In this document: positions 8,886 through 19,051 of the stretch, in pieces
How positions within the stretch are numbered: position 1 is the stretch's first letter
Layout: every line of letters starts with the position of its first letter
From: Mesosutterella porci
Lineage (GTDB): Bacteria; Pseudomonadota; Gammaproteobacteria; Burkholderiales; Burkholderiaceae_F
Assembly: GCF_022134585.1 (NCBI RefSeq)
Contig: NZ_JAKNCT010000008.1
Span: 97,104 to 161,103 of the forward strand
DNA: 64,000 nt
Direction: 5' to 3'
Position numbers and translations under genes: made by a program
The notes under the pieces: generated by a model
Seen by the model: the letters and a program-made list of their open reading frames with translations, nothing else
Databases searched by the model: none
What the model was told of the DNA's origin: nothing

Positions 8886-9722
8886 ATGAAGGATTCCTTT
8901 TCGCGCGTGCGCTTCGTGCTCGCCGATCCCAGCATTCCCGCCAATATCGGCGCTGCCGCCCGCGCGGTGAAAACCATGGGCTTCGGCAGCCTCTGGGTGT
9001 CGAATCCCCGGGTGCGGGACTACCGCGAGGACCCGGATGCGGTGCGTCTTTCCACCCAGGCGCTCGACGTCCTGCGCTCGAGTCGCCGGACCGATACCCT
9101 GAGCGAGGCGCTCGAGGGCGTGCGCTTCGCCTGGGCGCTTTCGGGTTACGACCGGGAGTACGGCCCGCCGATCTGCGGGCTCGAGGAAGCGGCCCGGTCC
9201 TCGGCCCGGATGCTCGCCGATCCCGGGGCCGCGGGCGACATCGCCTTTGTGTTCGGCACCGAGCGCGACGGGCTTGCGAACAGCGAAGTGCTGCTCTGCC
9301 AGGGCATCGCCGCCATCCCCGCCTCGGAGTCGATGACGAGCCTCAACCTCGCGCAGGCCGTGCAGGTCTGCGCCTATGAGATGAGGCGCGCCCTGCGGCT
9401 CGCTTCAGGCGAAGGCGGGACGCTGTTGCCCTGGGAAAAGCGCTTCCGGCGCGCCGCCCCCGCCTCGGCCGAGGCGATGGACGGCTTCATGGGACACCTG
9501 GAGCGGGCGCTTGAAGCGGTCGGGATGACCGCCCCGGGCGACCCGCATCGGATCATGGAGCGGCTGCGCACGCTTTTTGACCGCGCCGCGCCGAGCGATG
9601 ACGAGGTGGTGCTGCTGAGGGCGATCTGCGCGGCGGTCATTCGTCCGCGGAAGGCCCGCCCGGGGCTGCCGCCGCGGGCGGCAGAGCCTGAAGGCGGCTG
9701 GAAGGCCGGCCGGGCGCGCTGA
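8886..9722 (+). CDS. trmJ: TrmJ-type tRNA (cytidine/uridine-2'-O-) methyltransferase
   Basis: The 278-aa protein is a SPOUT methyltransferase. Its N-terminal third carries P-A-N-I-G-A-A-A-R-A (motif 1), a middle F-G-T-E-R-D-G-L (motif 2), and S-M-T-S-L-N-L-A-Q-A (motif 3), as in TrmJ/TrmH. The C-terminal extension is longer than in TrmH, which fits TrmJ, the Nm32 tRNA enzyme. It sits between gap and pgk, splitting the usual glycolytic pair. In many Betaproteobacteria trmJ lies elsewhere. Substrate assignment rests on family resemblance only. Confidence 0.8.
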   Translation: MKDSFSRVRFVLADPSIPANIGAAARAVKTMGFGSLWVSNPRVRDYREDPDAVRLSTQALDVLRSSRRTDTLSEALEGVRFAWALSGYDREYGPPICGLEEAARSSARMLADPGAAGDIAFVFGTERDGLANSEVLLCQGIAAIPASESMTSLNLAQAVQVCAYEMRRALRLASGEGGTLLPWEKRFRRAAPASAEAMDGFMGHLERALEAVGMTAPGDPHRIMERLRTLFDRAAPSDDEVVLLRAICAAVIRPRKARPGLPPRAAEPEGGWKAGRAR

Positions 9723-9841
9723 GCTGCTGGGCGCCCTGTCCATTTGACGGTGCGGCTTTTACAATAGACGCGCCTGCAAGGGGAGGCCCGCCGCCTCCCG
9801 CTTGATTCCTTTTTCTTCCCACATTTTTACGGGAGTGATCC

Positions 9842-11056
9842 ATGCGGGTCAAAACACTCGAAGAACTGGCCGGGTCCGGCGTGCTCAAAGGCCGCCGCGT
9901 CCTGATCCGAAGCGACCTCAACGCCCCTCACGACGAGGCGGGAAACGTGACTGACGACACGCGTCTGCGTGCTTCTCTGCCCGCCTACCGCATGGCGCTC
10001 GAAGCGGGCGCGGCCGTGATGGTGATGAGCCACCGGGGCCGCCCGACCGAGGGCAGCCTCAGGCCCGAGGACAGCCTCGAGCACGTCGCCGCGCGGCTCT
10101 CGGAGCTGCTCGGCCGCAGGGTGCCGCTCGTGCGCGACTGGCTCGACGGAGTCGAGGTAAAGCCCGGCGAGATCGTTCTCCTTGAGAACTGCCGCTGCAA
10201 CAAGGGCGAAAAGAAGAATGACCCGGAGCTCGCGCGGCGCTATGCCTCGCTCTGCGACGTCTATGTGAACGACGCGTTCGGCACCGCGCACCGTGCCCAG
10301 GCTTCAACCGAGGGCGTCGCGCGGGTCGCGAAGGTCGCCTGCGCCGGGCCGCTGCTCGCCCGGGAAATCGACGCGCTCACCCGCGCGGTCGAAGAAGCGC
10401 GCCATCCCCTGATGGCGATCGTGGCCGGCTCCAAGGTCTCCACCAAGCTGACGATCCTCAACCACCTCGCCGGCCGGGTCGACCGGCTTGTGGTGGGCGG
10501 GGGCATCGCCAACACGTTCCTGCTCGCCCGCGGCGCAGCGATCGGCAGGTCGCTGGCCGAGCCCGACCTCGTGCCGGAGTGCCTGATGGTGCTCGAGACG
10601 CTGAAGTCGAAGGGGGCCGAAATGCCGCTGCCCGTCGATGTGGTGGTCTCCAAGAGCTTTTCGCCCGAAGGCCCGTACCGCACCTGCGCGGTGGGCGAGG
10701 TGGCCGACGACGAGATGATCCTTGACATCGGGCCCGAGTCGCGCCGCGCGCTCGACCGCGAAGTCCGCGCCGCCAGAACGATCGTGTGGAACGGCCCGGT
10801 GGGCGTGTTCGAAATGGAGCCTTTTGCGGGCGGCACGAAGGCGCTCGCTGAATCCGTTGCGGCGGCCACCGCCCAGGGCGCCTTCTCGATCGTGGGGGGA
10901 GGCGACACGATTTCCGCGGTTCGCTCCTTCGGCGTTGCCGACAAGGTCTCCTACATTTCCACGGGCGGCGGTGCGTTCCTCGAATTCCTTGAGGGGAAGA
11001 CTCTGCCGGCGGTGGCGGCGCTCGAGGCGAGGGCCGACGATCCGGTGAAGCTCTGA
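9842..11056 (+). CDS. pgk: Phosphoglycerate kinase
   Basis: The 404-aa product has the N-terminal substrate segment (R-S-D-L-N-A-P near residue 23), the M-S-H-R-G-R-P loop, the hinge region, and the C-terminal nucleotide loop G-G-G-D-T. It transfers phosphate from 1,3-bisphosphoglycerate to ADP. It stands 119 bases behind trmJ. The gap contains a TTGACG box (9744) and a TACAAT box (9760), but their 10-base spacing is not a canonical promoter. A strong hairpin follows the stop. Confidence 0.95.
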   Translation: MRVKTLEELAGSGVLKGRRVLIRSDLNAPHDEAGNVTDDTRLRASLPAYRMALEAGAAVMVMSHRGRPTEGSLRPEDSLEHVAARLSELLGRRVPLVRDWLDGVEVKPGEIVLLENCRCNKGEKKNDPELARRYASLCDVYVNDAFGTAHRAQASTEGVARVAKVACAGPLLAREIDALTRAVEEARHPLMAIVAGSKVSTKLTILNHLAGRVDRLVVGGGIANTFLLARGAAIGRSLAEPDLVPECLMVLETLKSKGAEMPLPVDVVVSKSFSPEGPYRTCAVGEVADDEMILDIGPESRRALDREVRAARTIVWNGPVGVFEMEPFAGGTKALAESVAAATAQGAFSIVGGGDTISAVRSFGVADKVSYISTGGGAFLEFLEGKTLPAVAALEARADDPVKL

Positions 11057-11065
11057 GCAAGAGGC

Positions 11066-11084
11066 GGCCCCGCGCGGCGGGGCC
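11066..11084. terminator. Hairpin between convergent pgk and dedA
   Basis: There is a perfect 8-bp G+C stem (11066-11073 with 11077-11084) and a 3-base loop. A TTTT tract follows 6 bases later on the plus strand. It is a plausible terminator of pgk, though the T tract is short and offset. Confidence 0.55.
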
Positions 11085-11131
11085 GGACCGTTTTCACTCC
11101 TCGGCCGGGGAGTGGGAAGGGCGCGGCGCGC

Positions 11132-11803
11132 TTAGTCCTTGCGCGCCTGAGCGGCGCCGCGCCGCTCGAATTTTTTGAGCTGCTGCAGCAGCCAGGCGAC
11201 GAAAATCGGTCCGCAGAAGGCGCCTGCGACGCCGATGATCACGATCACCGTGAGGTTGTCGCGGACGATGGGGATGTTGCCGAAAAGGTAGCCCGCCCCG
11301 ATGATGCTCACCGCCCAGGCGACGGCTCCGCTGAACGAATAGCATTCAAACCGCGCGGAGGTCATGCCCGCCGCCCCCGCGATGATCGGCACGAAGGCGC
11401 GCACGATGGGCAGGAAGCGACCGAGGAAGACGGTTTTCCCGCCGTGCTTTTCGTAGAAGGCGGCCGCCTTGAAAAGCTTCTCGCGGTTCAGGAAGCGGAA
11501 GTTGTGGGTGTAGATTTTGCCCCCGAACCAGCGCCCGAAGGTGTAGGCCTGGGTGTTGCCGATCACCGCCCCGATCACCACCGCAAGGATGAGTCCGAAG
11601 GGGCTGGAGGTGCCGGCCGCGGCGACCGTGCCCGCGACGAACAGCAGCGAGTCCCCCGGCAGGAACGAAAAGACGAAGACTCCCGTCTCCAGGTAAAAGA
11701 TCAGGCAGATGACCGCGTAAATGGTGAGACCGTGGCTGTCGGCAAGGTTCGCAAGGAACCCGTTCATATCGGTAAACAGCTGGCCGATGCTCGCTAAATC
11801 CAT
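11132..11803 (-). CDS. DedA-family membrane protein
   Basis: The 223-aa polytopic protein shows the DedA/SNARE-associated features: a glycine-rich F-L-P-G-D-S-L-L-F segment (about 50-58), the amphipathic re-entrant region with G-N-T-Q-A-Y, then F-L-G-R-F-L-P-I-V-R-A-F-V-P and G-A-x-A-W. DedA proteins act as flippases or proton-coupled transporters for undecaprenyl phosphate and other lipids. Which lipid this one handles cannot be told. It converges with pgk and is divergent from mutL. Confidence 0.88.
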   Translation of the reverse strand: MDLASIGQLFTDMNGFLANLADSHGLTIYAVICLIFYLETGVFVFSFLPGDSLLFVAGTVAAAGTSSPFGLILAVVIGAVIGNTQAYTFGRWFGGKIYTHNFRFLNREKLFKAAAFYEKHGGKTVFLGRFLPIVRAFVPIIAGAAGMTSARFECYSFSGAVAWAVSIIGAGYLFGNIPIVRDNLTVIVIIGVAGAFCGPIFVAWLLQQLKKFERRGAAQARKD

Positions 11804-11905
11804 AGAGAACGAACAGAGAAAAGGGCGGATGGATTCCGCAGATTTCCATATGATAACAAGGAAGCGGTCAATAACCCGTTACCGCCGACTCGAGGAAAGT
11901 GACGA

Positions 11906-13852
11906 ATGCCAGAAGAAAAGAGCGTGGCCCGCAGGCCGATCGCGGAGCTCTCCGACCAGCTGATCAGCCAGATCGCTGCGGGCGAGGTGGTGGAGCGGCC
12001 CGCCTCCGTCGTGAAGGAGCTCGTCGAGAATGCGATCGACGCGGGGGCCGGCCGCATCGAGGTGCGGATCGAGGGCGGGGGACTGCGCAGGATCGCGGTG
12101 TCGGACAACGGCTGTGGAATCCCGAAGGAGGAGCTGCCCCTGGCGCTGCGGCGCCACGCGACGAGCAAGATCCACAGCCTTCTGGAGCTCGAGTCCGTTG
12201 CGAGCCTGGGCTTCCGCGGCGAGGCCCTCGCCTCGATCGCCTCGATCGCGGGGCTGGTGCTCACGAGCCGCGTGCCCGGGGCGGATCACGCCTGGAGCAT
12301 CGGTCCGGAGGGCGTTCAGCCCGCCTCCGGGGAGACGGGCACGCGGGTCGAGGTGACGGATCTGTTCTTCAAGACTCCGGCCCGGCGCAAGTTTCTCAAA
12401 TCGGAGGCGACGGAGACCGCGCACTGCCTGCGCGAGTTCGAGCACGCAGCTCTCTCCCACCCCGGCGTCGAGATGCGCTTCTTCGCCAACGGGCGCGCCG
12501 TGTCGGTGCTGCCCGCGCAGTCTGCGCGGGAGCGCGCGAACGCGATCCTGCCGCACGATTTCGCCCAGGCCTCGCGCGAGGTGTTCGCCGAGTCAGAGGG
12601 ACTGAAGGTGAGCGGCTGGGCGGGGCTGCCGACCGCCGCGCGCTCGCGCAGCGACGCCCAGTACTTCTTCGTCAACGGGCGCTGCATCCGCGACCGGATG
12701 CTCCTGCACGCCCTGCGCCAGGGCTACAGCGACGTGCTCTACAACGGCGCGCAGCCCTCCTTCTGCCTCTTTCTCGAGGTGGATCCCTCGCAGGTCGACG
12801 TGAACGTCCATCCGACCAAAAACGAGGTGCGCTTCCGCGAGAGCCAGCGCGTCCACCAGTTCGTCTTCCATGCGGTGGAGGCCGCGCTCGCTCCGGCGAT
12901 GTCCGGAGGCCAGGCCCCGGAGTCGCTCTCCGGGGAGAGCCCGAAGCCCGAGGCGCAGGACTTGCCGCGCGCGGCCGAGTTCTTTTCCCGGCCGGCCGGG
13001 GCTGCGGAAGCGGCTCCAGCCTTCCGCGCCTCAAGGCAGGTCTCGCGCGCGGCCGCCCCGGGCTATGACCGGCGCAGGCCCCCGGTTCCCGGAATGGGCT
13101 GCCTCAGGCTCTTTGATCCCGGCGGCGGGGCCGGGACGGAGCGCGTTCCCGACGAGTTTGAAACGCTCGCTCCCCCCGCGGGCGGCGCCCCGGAGGCCGC
13201 CCCCGCGCAGCCCGGCCCTGAGGCGGGCGGCGGCGGGGGGCTTGCGACCCGGGACAACCCCTATCCGCTCGGCGAGGCCCTCGCCCAGGTGGGCGGCATT
13301 TATGTCCTCGCGGAAAACCGCGAGGGGCTCGTGATCGTCGACATGCACGCCGCGCACGAGCGCATCTGCTACGAGCGGCTCAAGGCCCAGATGGATGCCT
13401 CGCGCATGCCCGTGCAGCAGCTGCTCATCCCGCTCGTTTTTTCCGTGGACCCGGTCGACATGGCGACCTTTGAGGAGCATGCGCAGGATCTGCGCACCCT
13501 CGGGCTCGACGTCTCGGCCGCGTCGCCCGAGCACCTGAAGCTGCGCAGCGTCCCGGCGGTAATCTCCCAGGGCATCGATGAGGAGGGCCCCGGGCTGATC
13601 CGCGAGGTGCTCGCGGACTTCCGGCGCTACGGGGGCACGAGGCTGCTCGAGGAGCACCGCAACGAGATCCTCTCCACGATGGCCTGCCACGGGGCGGTGC
13701 GGGCGCACCGGCTGCTCACCCGCGAGGAAATGAACAGCCTCCTGCGCTCGATGGAGAAGACCGAGCGCGCCGACGAGTGCAACCACGGGCGCCCCACCTG
13801 GGTGCAGCTCTCGCTGGCCGATCTGGACCGACTTTTCCTGCGGGGGCGTTGA
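11906..13852 (+). CDS. mutL: DNA mismatch repair protein MutL
   Basis: The 648-aa protein has the GHKL ATPase motifs E-N-A-I-D-A-G (about 39), D-N-G-C-G-I and G-F-R-G-E-A-L. The linker (about 330-450) is Pro/Ala-rich. The C-terminal dimerisation domain contains D-M-H-A-x2-E-x4-E, matching the DQHA(x)2E(x)4E nuclease motif with Met for Gln, and later A-C-H-G and C-N-H-G-R-P. This suggests an endonuclease-type MutL, as in bacteria without MutH. Its TGA overlaps the ATG of miaA by one base. Confidence 0.94.
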   Translation: MPEEKSVARRPIAELSDQLISQIAAGEVVERPASVVKELVENAIDAGAGRIEVRIEGGGLRRIAVSDNGCGIPKEELPLALRRHATSKIHSLLELESVASLGFRGEALASIASIAGLVLTSRVPGADHAWSIGPEGVQPASGETGTRVEVTDLFFKTPARRKFLKSEATETAHCLREFEHAALSHPGVEMRFFANGRAVSVLPAQSARERANAILPHDFAQASREVFAESEGLKVSGWAGLPTAARSRSDAQYFFVNGRCIRDRMLLHALRQGYSDVLYNGAQPSFCLFLEVDPSQVDVNVHPTKNEVRFRESQRVHQFVFHAVEAALAPAMSGGQAPESLSGESPKPEAQDLPRAAEFFSRPAGAAEAAPAFRASRQVSRAAAPGYDRRRPPVPGMGCLRLFDPGGGAGTERVPDEFETLAPPAGGAPEAAPAQPGPEAGGGGGLATRDNPYPLGEALAQVGGIYVLAENREGLVIVDMHAAHERICYERLKAQMDASRMPVQQLLIPLVFSVDPVDMATFEEHAQDLRTLGLDVSAASPEHLKLRSVPAVISQGIDEEGPGLIREVLADFRRYGGTRLLEEHRNEILSTMACHGAVRAHRLLTREEMNSLLRSMEKTERADECNHGRPTWVQLSLADLDRLFLRGR

Positions 13853-14823
13853 TGGCCTTTGATGCTCTGATGATCCTCGGGCCCACCGCCAGCGGGAAGA
13901 CCGCGCTCGCGCTCGAGCTCGCCCGCCGGCTGCCCGCCGAGATTGTTTCCATCGACTCGGCTCTGGTCTACCGCGGCATGGACGTCGGCACCGCCAAGCC
14001 TACGCGCGGGGAGCGCCTCGCCGTGGTCCACCACCTGATCGACATCCGCGACATCGGCGAGCCCTACAGCGTGGCCGATTTCTTTGCCGACGTCTGCCGG
14101 CTGGTGCCGGAGATCCGCGCGAGGGGGCGGCTGCCGGTGCTCGCGGGCGGCACCATGCTCTATGCGAATGCGCTGCTGCGCGGGCTCTCGGACCTGCCGG
14201 GCACGGACCCGCAGGTGCGCGGGGAGGTTCTCCGGGAAGGCGCGCGGCGCGGCTGGGAGGCGATGCACGCCGAGCTCGCCCGGGTCGATCCCGCGGCGGC
14301 CGCGCGGCTCAAGCCCCTGGACAGCCAGAGGATCAGCAGGGCCCTCGAGCTTTACCGGATGACGGGCAGGACGATGACCGAGCTGCTTGCCGAGCACCCC
14401 CCGAAAAAAGCGCCGTTTTCTTTTTTCACGGCCGCCCTCATCCCCTCCGACCGGGCCTGGCTGCACGAGAGGATCGCGCGGCGGTTCGATGCGATGCTTG
14501 CCGGGGGGTTCCTGCAGGAAGTGAAGAGGCTCACCGCTCTGCCCGGGTTTGATCCGGACAGCCCCGCCATGCGCTCGGTCGGCTACCGCCAGGCCCTCGA
14601 GTTCCTCAGAGGAGGCGTCTCCGAGCGGCAGTTCCGTGAAAAGGCTGTTGCCGCGACGCGCCAGCTGGCCAAGCGGCAGATCACCTGGCTGCGCTCCATG
14701 CCCGTCTCAGCCGTCTTTGATCCCTGCGTGAAAGAGTCGGGGCGGGAGGCCGCCGCAATGCTGGCCGGCCAGCCCTGGGGGCTGCCCGCGGCTGCGGTCA
14801 AAGAAAAGCCGAAGGCTCTCTAG
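13852..14823 (+). CDS. miaA: tRNA dimethylallyltransferase
   Basis: The 323-aa enzyme transfers the dimethylallyl group to N6 of A37 in tRNAs reading UNN codons. The N-terminal P-loop is G-P-T-A-S-G-K-T, followed by [16 protein letters not shown], the DMAPP/tRNA-binding signature. The frame is open further upstream, but only inside mutL. The ATG at 13852 overlaps the mutL stop and gives the normal length, so I use it. The mutL-miaA order is common in proteobacteria. Confidence 0.94.
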   Translation: MAFDALMILGPTASGKTALALELARRLPAEIVSIDSALVYRGMDVGTAKPTRGERLAVVHHLIDIRDIGEPYSVADFFADVCRLVPEIRARGRLPVLAGGTMLYANALLRGLSDLPGTDPQVRGEVLREGARRGWEAMHAELARVDPAAAARLKPLDSQRISRALELYRMTGRTMTELLAEHPPKKAPFSFFTAALIPSDRAWLHERIARRFDAMLAGGFLQEVKRLTALPGFDPDSPAMRSVGYRQALEFLRGGVSERQFREKAVAATRQLAKRQITWLRSMPVSAVFDPCVKESGREAAAMLAGQPWGLPAAAVKEKPKAL

Positions 14824-14852
14824 AGGGACGGCGTCCCTGCAGGCCTTCGGCT
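14801..14852 (-). terminator. Terminator of purM (minus strand)
   Basis: A 10-bp stem (14807-14816 with 14843-14852) encloses a second small hairpin (14825-14837). On the minus strand the outer stem is followed by a TTTTCTTT tract. It lies just past the purM stop and overlaps the 3' end of miaA. Confidence 0.7.
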
Positions 14853-14857
14853 CGGAC

Positions 14858-14894
14858 GGCGCTTCTCCCCCGCATCTGGGGACAGCGCCTTTTT
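14858..14894 (+). terminator. Terminator of mutL-miaA (plus strand)
   Basis: The GGCGCT stem arm (14858-14863) pairs with AGCGCC (14884-14889), with an inner CCCC/GGGG pairing, and is followed by TTTTT (14890-14894). It is a canonical rho-independent terminator facing the end of purM. Confidence 0.8.
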
Positions 14895-14909
14895 CGCCCC
14901 GGGCGGGGG

Positions 14910-15941
14910 TCAGATCACGACGCAGCCGGGATCCTTCGGATCGCGGCGGGGGACGACTTCGCCCAGCTCGTAGACCTTTTCGCCTTCGCGTTCGAAAGCG
15001 GCCTGAGCGGCGTCCTTGGCCTCAGCGGGGACGACCACCACCATGCCGATGCCGTTGTTGAAGACGCGCAGCATCTCATCGTCGGCGATGCCGCCCTGCT
15101 GCTGCAGCCAGTCGAAGATCGCCGGCCGCTTCCAGGCGTCGCGGTGGATCACCACCTGGCTGTGCTGCGGGATGACGCGCGGAACGTTTTCCACGAGGCC
15201 GCCGCCCGTGATGTGGGCCATCGCGTGCACCGGCACCTGTTCGAGCACCTTCATGACGGATTTGCAGTAAATGCGTGTGGGCTCCATCAGCCGGTCGGCG
15301 AGGGTCGCTCCGTCAAAGGGCATGTTCCAGTCCGCGCCGCTCACCTCGACCACCTTGCGGATGAGGGAAAAGCCGTTGCTGTGCGGGCCGGAGGAGGCCA
15401 GCCCGAGCACGGCGTCGCCCGGCTTCACGGCCGAGCCGTCGATGATCCTGGACTTCTCCACCACGCCCACGGCGAAGCCCGCGAGGTCGTACTCGCCCTC
15501 GGGATACATGCCCGGCATTTCGGCCGTTTCCCCGCCGATGAGCGCGCAGCCCGCGAGCTCGCAGCCCCTGGCGACGCCCTTCACCACGCGCTCGGCGATG
15601 TCGACGTCGAGCTTCCCGCAGGAGAAGTAGTCGAGGAAAAAGACGTTCTTCGCTCCCTGCACCAGCACGTCGTTCACGCTCATGGCGACCAGATCCTGGC
15701 CCACGGTGTCGTGGCGGTTCAGCCGGAACGCGAGCATCAGCTTCGTGCCGACGCCGTCCGTGCCGGTCACGAGCACCGGCTCCCTGTAGTCTCTGCTGAT
15801 TTCAAAAAGCGCGCCGAAGCCCCCGATGGAGCCAAGGACTCCCGGAATCAGGGTGCGTTTCGCGAAAGGCTTGATGCGTTCGACCAGTTCATCGCCGTTG
15901 TCGATGGAAACGCCGGCGGCATCGTACGAAAGTTGTGTCAT
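14910..15941 (-). CDS. purM: Phosphoribosylformylglycinamidine cyclo-ligase (AIR synthetase)
   Basis: The 343-aa protein begins [11 protein letters not shown] and has the ATP-binding G-T-D-G-V-G-T-K-L segment and a [11 protein letters not shown] loop, all typical of PurM. It closes the imidazole ring in de novo purine synthesis (FGAM to AIR, ATP-dependent). It is divergent from hda with 160 bases between them, a neighbourhood conserved in Beta- and Gammaproteobacteria. The length is usual. Confidence 0.96.
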   Translation of the reverse strand: MTQLSYDAAGVSIDNGDELVERIKPFAKRTLIPGVLGSIGGFGALFEISRDYREPVLVTGTDGVGTKLMLAFRLNRHDTVGQDLVAMSVNDVLVQGAKNVFFLDYFSCGKLDVDIAERVVKGVARGCELAGCALIGGETAEMPGMYPEGEYDLAGFAVGVVEKSRIIDGSAVKPGDAVLGLASSGPHSNGFSLIRKVVEVSGADWNMPFDGATLADRLMEPTRIYCKSVMKVLEQVPVHAMAHITGGGLVENVPRVIPQHSQVVIHRDAWKRPAIFDWLQQQGGIADDEMLRVFNNGIGMVVVVPAEAKDAAQAAFEREGEKVYELGEVVPRRDPKDPGCVVI

Positions 15942-16101
15942 GAGTGCGGTCTCAGAGAAACATGAGAAAAGAGGAGCGCGGTAAACTTCATCCTGCGCAG
16001 TTACATTATTCTAAAGATTCTAGTCTAGGCTTTCCGTGAAGTCAGTTTCAGACCGCCTGTTTGTCAGCGCGGCGCGGCTCACCGAGGTCCGACCGCTTTA
16101 A

Positions 16102-16809
16102 ATGGCACAAGAGCAGCTCACACTGGATCTGCAGATCCGGCCGGCGCCGAGTCTTGGCAATTTCGCCGTAGGCGACAACGCTGAGCTCGTCGCCGTGCTT
16201 TCCGCAGTCGAGAACGCCCGGCCTTCCGCCCAGTTCATTTACATCTGGGGCGGGGCCGGCGTGGGCCGCACGCACCTTCTGCACGCGATCGATCCCCTTG
16301 CGGGATTCAAACGGGTGCCCCGGTTCGCGCCCGGCAGGCGCATCTACACGGTCGACGACGTCGACGCGCTCTCCGAGCCGGAGCAGCAGCAGCTCTTCGA
16401 TCTCATGAACGAGGTGCACGCGCACCCCGGCAGCGGCGGGGTTCCGGACTACTGCCTCGTCACGGCGGGCAGCCGCCCGCCCTCCCAGATGAAGGGCCGC
16501 CCGGACGTGCTCTCGAGGCTGTCCTGGGGGCTCGTGTTCCAGGTGCGGCCGCTCACCGACGAGCAGAAGGACCGGGCGCTTGCCAAGATCGCCCGCGACA
16601 GCAGAATTGAGCTGCCGGACGACGCCCGGCAGTGGCTGCTGCTGCACCTGCCGCGCGACATGGGCACGCTCACCGAGGCGGTGTTTGAGGTGGAGCGCTA
16701 CGCGCTGAAGACTTCCCGGCGCGTCACCCGCGCGCTCGTGCGCCAGTGCTTTGCCCCGAAGCGCGCGGAGGAAGGCCAGGATGACGCCCGCCCGCAGCCT
16801 TCGAGCTGA
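16102..16809 (+). CDS. hda: DnaA regulatory inactivator Hda
   Basis: The 235-aa AAA+ protein resembles DnaA domain III but lacks its DNA-binding domain. Residues 5-10, Q-L-T-L-D-L, fit the N-terminal beta-clamp-binding motif of Hda. The nucleotide loop reads G-G-A-G-V-G-R-T-H, with Arg for the usual Lys, as is common in Hda. With the DNA-loaded sliding clamp, Hda stimulates ATP hydrolysis by DnaA after initiation. It is divergent from purM and followed 28 bases later by pcnB. Confidence 0.9.
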   Translation: MAQEQLTLDLQIRPAPSLGNFAVGDNAELVAVLSAVENARPSAQFIYIWGGAGVGRTHLLHAIDPLAGFKRVPRFAPGRRIYTVDDVDALSEPEQQQLFDLMNEVHAHPGSGGVPDYCLVTAGSRPPSQMKGRPDVLSRLSWGLVFQVRPLTDEQKDRALAKIARDSRIELPDDARQWLLLHLPRDMGTLTEAVFEVERYALKTSRRVTRALVRQCFAPKRAEEGQDDARPQPSS

Positions 16810-16837
16810 AGGGCGGGTTCTTGATGAAAATAAAGAA

Positions 16838-18427
16838 ATGGCAGTTTTTCAGACTTTTGTACGCAAGGTAAGGAACATGCTCGGCGTTACGGCCGGCACG
16901 CAGGTTCAGAAGACTCCGAGGATTATTCCGGCCTCGGTCCACGGCATCGACCCGAAGCTTGTCGCCTGGCAGGCGATCCGGACCTGCGAGGCGCTGCAGC
17001 GGCGCGGCTTCAAGGCCTACATCGTCGGCGGCGCGGTTCGGGACATGCTGCTCGGGGTGACGCCGAAGGACTTCGACGTCGCCACCGACGCGACGCCCGA
17101 GCAGGTGAAGGCCTGCGAGCGGCGCGCGATCATCATCGGCCGGCGCTTCAAGCTCGTGCATGTGATTTTCGGCCGCGAGGTGATCGAATGCGCGACCTTC
17201 CGCTCGCTCGACACCCAGGGCGTGCGCAAGGACGAGAACGGGCGCGTGATCTCCGACAACATCTACGGCGAGATGTGGGAGGACGCGGCCCGCCGCGACT
17301 TCACGATCAACTCGCTCTACTACAACCCCGCCACCCAGGAGATTCTCGATTACCACAACGGCTACGAGGATCTGCGCGCGAAGTGCCTGCGCATCATCGG
17401 CGACCCCGAAGTGCGCTATCGCGAGGATCCGGTGAGGATGATGCGGGCGGTGCGCATCGCCTCGAAGCTCGGCTTCCGCATCGACGAGGAGACGCGGCGC
17501 CCCATCCCGAAGATGGCCCCGCTGCTCAAGAACGTGCCCGACGCGCGGCTTTTTGACGAAATCATCAAGCTGCTCACGAGCGGCCACGCTCTGGCCTGCA
17601 TCAGGGAGTTCAAGCGCGAGGGGCTGCACCACGGGCTGCTGCCGGTGCTCGACCTGATGGATACCGCCTCCGAGGGCGAGAAGTTTCTGATGCTCGCCCT
17701 CCAGCGCACCGACGAGCGCATCAATGCGGGCAAGAAAACCTCGCCCGCCTTCCTTTTTGCGACGCTGCTGTGGCCGCAGATGCTCAAGCGCTGGAACTCC
17801 TTCATCGCGAAGGGCGAGAGCCGCCCCCAGGCGCTCTACGATGCCAGCGGGCTCGTGCTTGACAGCCAGTGTCAAAACCTCACGATCCAGCGCCGCTACA
17901 TCGCCGACATCCGCCTCATCTGGATGCTGCAGTACCGCTTCGAGCGCCGCTACGGCAAGGCGCCCTTCGGGTTGGTCGAGCACCCCAAGTACCGCGCGGC
18001 CTACGACTTCATGATGCTGCGCGCACAGATCGGTCAGGTCCCGGTCGAGGTCGTGCAGTGGTGGAAGAACTTCTACGAGGCGGACGAGCAGGAGCGCCAC
18101 GCGCTGGTCGCGGCAGCCGAAAAGGAGGCCCGCAGGGCCGGCTCCGCAAAGCGGCGGGCCGCGCCCCTGCAGCCCTCTGAGGCCGCCTCCCTCGCCCTCA
18201 ATCCGCAGCCCGGCCAGGGGCCGATCCCGCGCCCGCAGGGCGAGGACTCCGAGGATGCGGGCGAGGGCCGCAGGCGCTTCCGCGGCCCGAGGCGCCGCCG
18301 CAGCCGCGCGAAGGCCCCCGAGGCTCCGACAACGTTTTTCGTGCCGCCGGAATCCGACCGGAAGCTCACGCGCCAGCAGCGTCCCTACCGGCCTGCCAAG
18401 GCCGATCCGGATGTGAGGGAGGGCTGA
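16838..18427 (+). CDS. pcnB: Poly(A) polymerase I
   Basis: The 529-aa protein adds 3' poly(A) tails that promote RNA decay. The nucleotidyltransferase head shows Y-I-V-G-G-A-V-R-D (61-69) and D-F-D (78-80) carboxylates. The RNA-binding neck follows, and then a long basic Arg/Pro-rich tail (about 440-529), as in PcnB rather than CCA-adding enzymes. The frame is open upstream through the end of hda, so I chose ATG 16838 just after the hda stop. ATG 16877 is possible. Confidence 0.9.
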   Translation: MAVFQTFVRKVRNMLGVTAGTQVQKTPRIIPASVHGIDPKLVAWQAIRTCEALQRRGFKAYIVGGAVRDMLLGVTPKDFDVATDATPEQVKACERRAIIIGRRFKLVHVIFGREVIECATFRSLDTQGVRKDENGRVISDNIYGEMWEDAARRDFTINSLYYNPATQEILDYHNGYEDLRAKCLRIIGDPEVRYREDPVRMMRAVRIASKLGFRIDEETRRPIPKMAPLLKNVPDARLFDEIIKLLTSGHALACIREFKREGLHHGLLPVLDLMDTASEGEKFLMLALQRTDERINAGKKTSPAFLFATLLWPQMLKRWNSFIAKGESRPQALYDASGLVLDSQCQNLTIQRRYIADIRLIWMLQYRFERRYGKAPFGLVEHPKYRAAYDFMMLRAQIGQVPVEVVQWWKNFYEADEQERHALVAAAEKEARRAGSAKRRAAPLQPSEAASLALNPQPGQGPIPRPQGEDSEDAGEGRRRFRGPRRRRSRAKAPEAPTTFFVPPESDRKLTRQQRPYRPAKADPDVREG

Positions 18428-18431
18428 GGCG

Positions 18432-18956
18432 ATGACAGAGCGCTCGCCTGTGACGGCCTGCATTGGGCTCGGCGCGAACCTCGGCGACGCGCCCGCGGCG
18501 CTTCGGGAGGCGGCGCGCCGGATCGCGGCGCTGCCGGGCGTGATCTCGGTCCGGATGAGCAGCCTCTACCGCAGCGCTCCGGTGGACGCCGGGGGCCCCG
18601 ATTACACGAACGCGGCGGCCCTGGTCGAGACGACGCTCCTGCCGCTGGAGCTGCTGCACGGCCTGCAGAAGATCGAGCGTGAGCTCGGGCGCGTGAGGCC
18701 GCCCGGAGTGCACAACGCGCCGCGGACGATCGACCTGGACCTCGAGCTCTACGGAGAGCTTCAGATCAGCCTCGCGCCGGAGCTGGTCGTGCCGCACCCG
18801 AGGATGCACGAGCGGGCCTTCGTGCTCGAGCCGCTGCTCGAGCTCGATCCCGAAGCCGTGATCCCCGGCCGCGGCCCTGCCCGGAATTTCCTCGGGGCCG
18901 TGTCGCAGCAGCGGATCGAGCGGCTCGGCAGCGGCGGCCGGGGGGAGGGGGGCTGA
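18432..18956 (+). CDS. folK: 2-amino-4-hydroxy-6-hydroxymethyldihydropteridine pyrophosphokinase
   Basis: The 174-aa protein has G-L-G-A-N-L-G-D near the start, S-S-L-Y-R-S-A-P-V, and the signature R-T-I-D-L-D-L-E-L-Y followed by V-P-H-P-R-M-H-E-R-A-F-V. HPPK transfers pyrophosphate from ATP to the pterin in folate synthesis. The pcnB-folK order is conserved in proteobacteria. The stop overlaps the ATG of a 31-aa membrane peptide that begins the kdp genes, an unusual coupling of folate and potassium genes. Confidence 0.93.
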   Translation: MTERSPVTACIGLGANLGDAPAALREAARRIAALPGVISVRMSSLYRSAPVDAGGPDYTNAAALVETTLLPLELLHGLQKIERELGRVRPPGVHNAPRTIDLDLELYGELQISLAPELVVPHPRMHERAFVLEPLLELDPEAVIPGRGPARNFLGAVSQQRIERLGSGGRGEGG

Positions 18957-19051
18957 TGGGCGACATTCTCTACGCGGCGCTTTTCGCCGCCCTGGTGTGG
19001 CTCGCGCTGGTTTTTCTCGGCATTTGCCGCAGGTACAGGGGGCGCAGATGA
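18956..19051 (+). CDS. 31-residue membrane peptide preceding kdpF
   Basis: An ATG overlapping the folK stop opens a 31-codon frame ending in TGA at 19049-19051. The product begins M-G-D-I-L-Y, continues with a hydrophobic helix of about 18 residues, and ends in basic residues (C-R-R-Y-R-G-R-R). It overlaps the start of kdpF by four bases. Small single-helix peptides immediately upstream of kdpF occur in other kdp operons. I infer a similar accessory peptide, with unknown function. Confidence 0.6.
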   Translation: MGDILYAALFAALVWLALVFLGICRRYRGRR

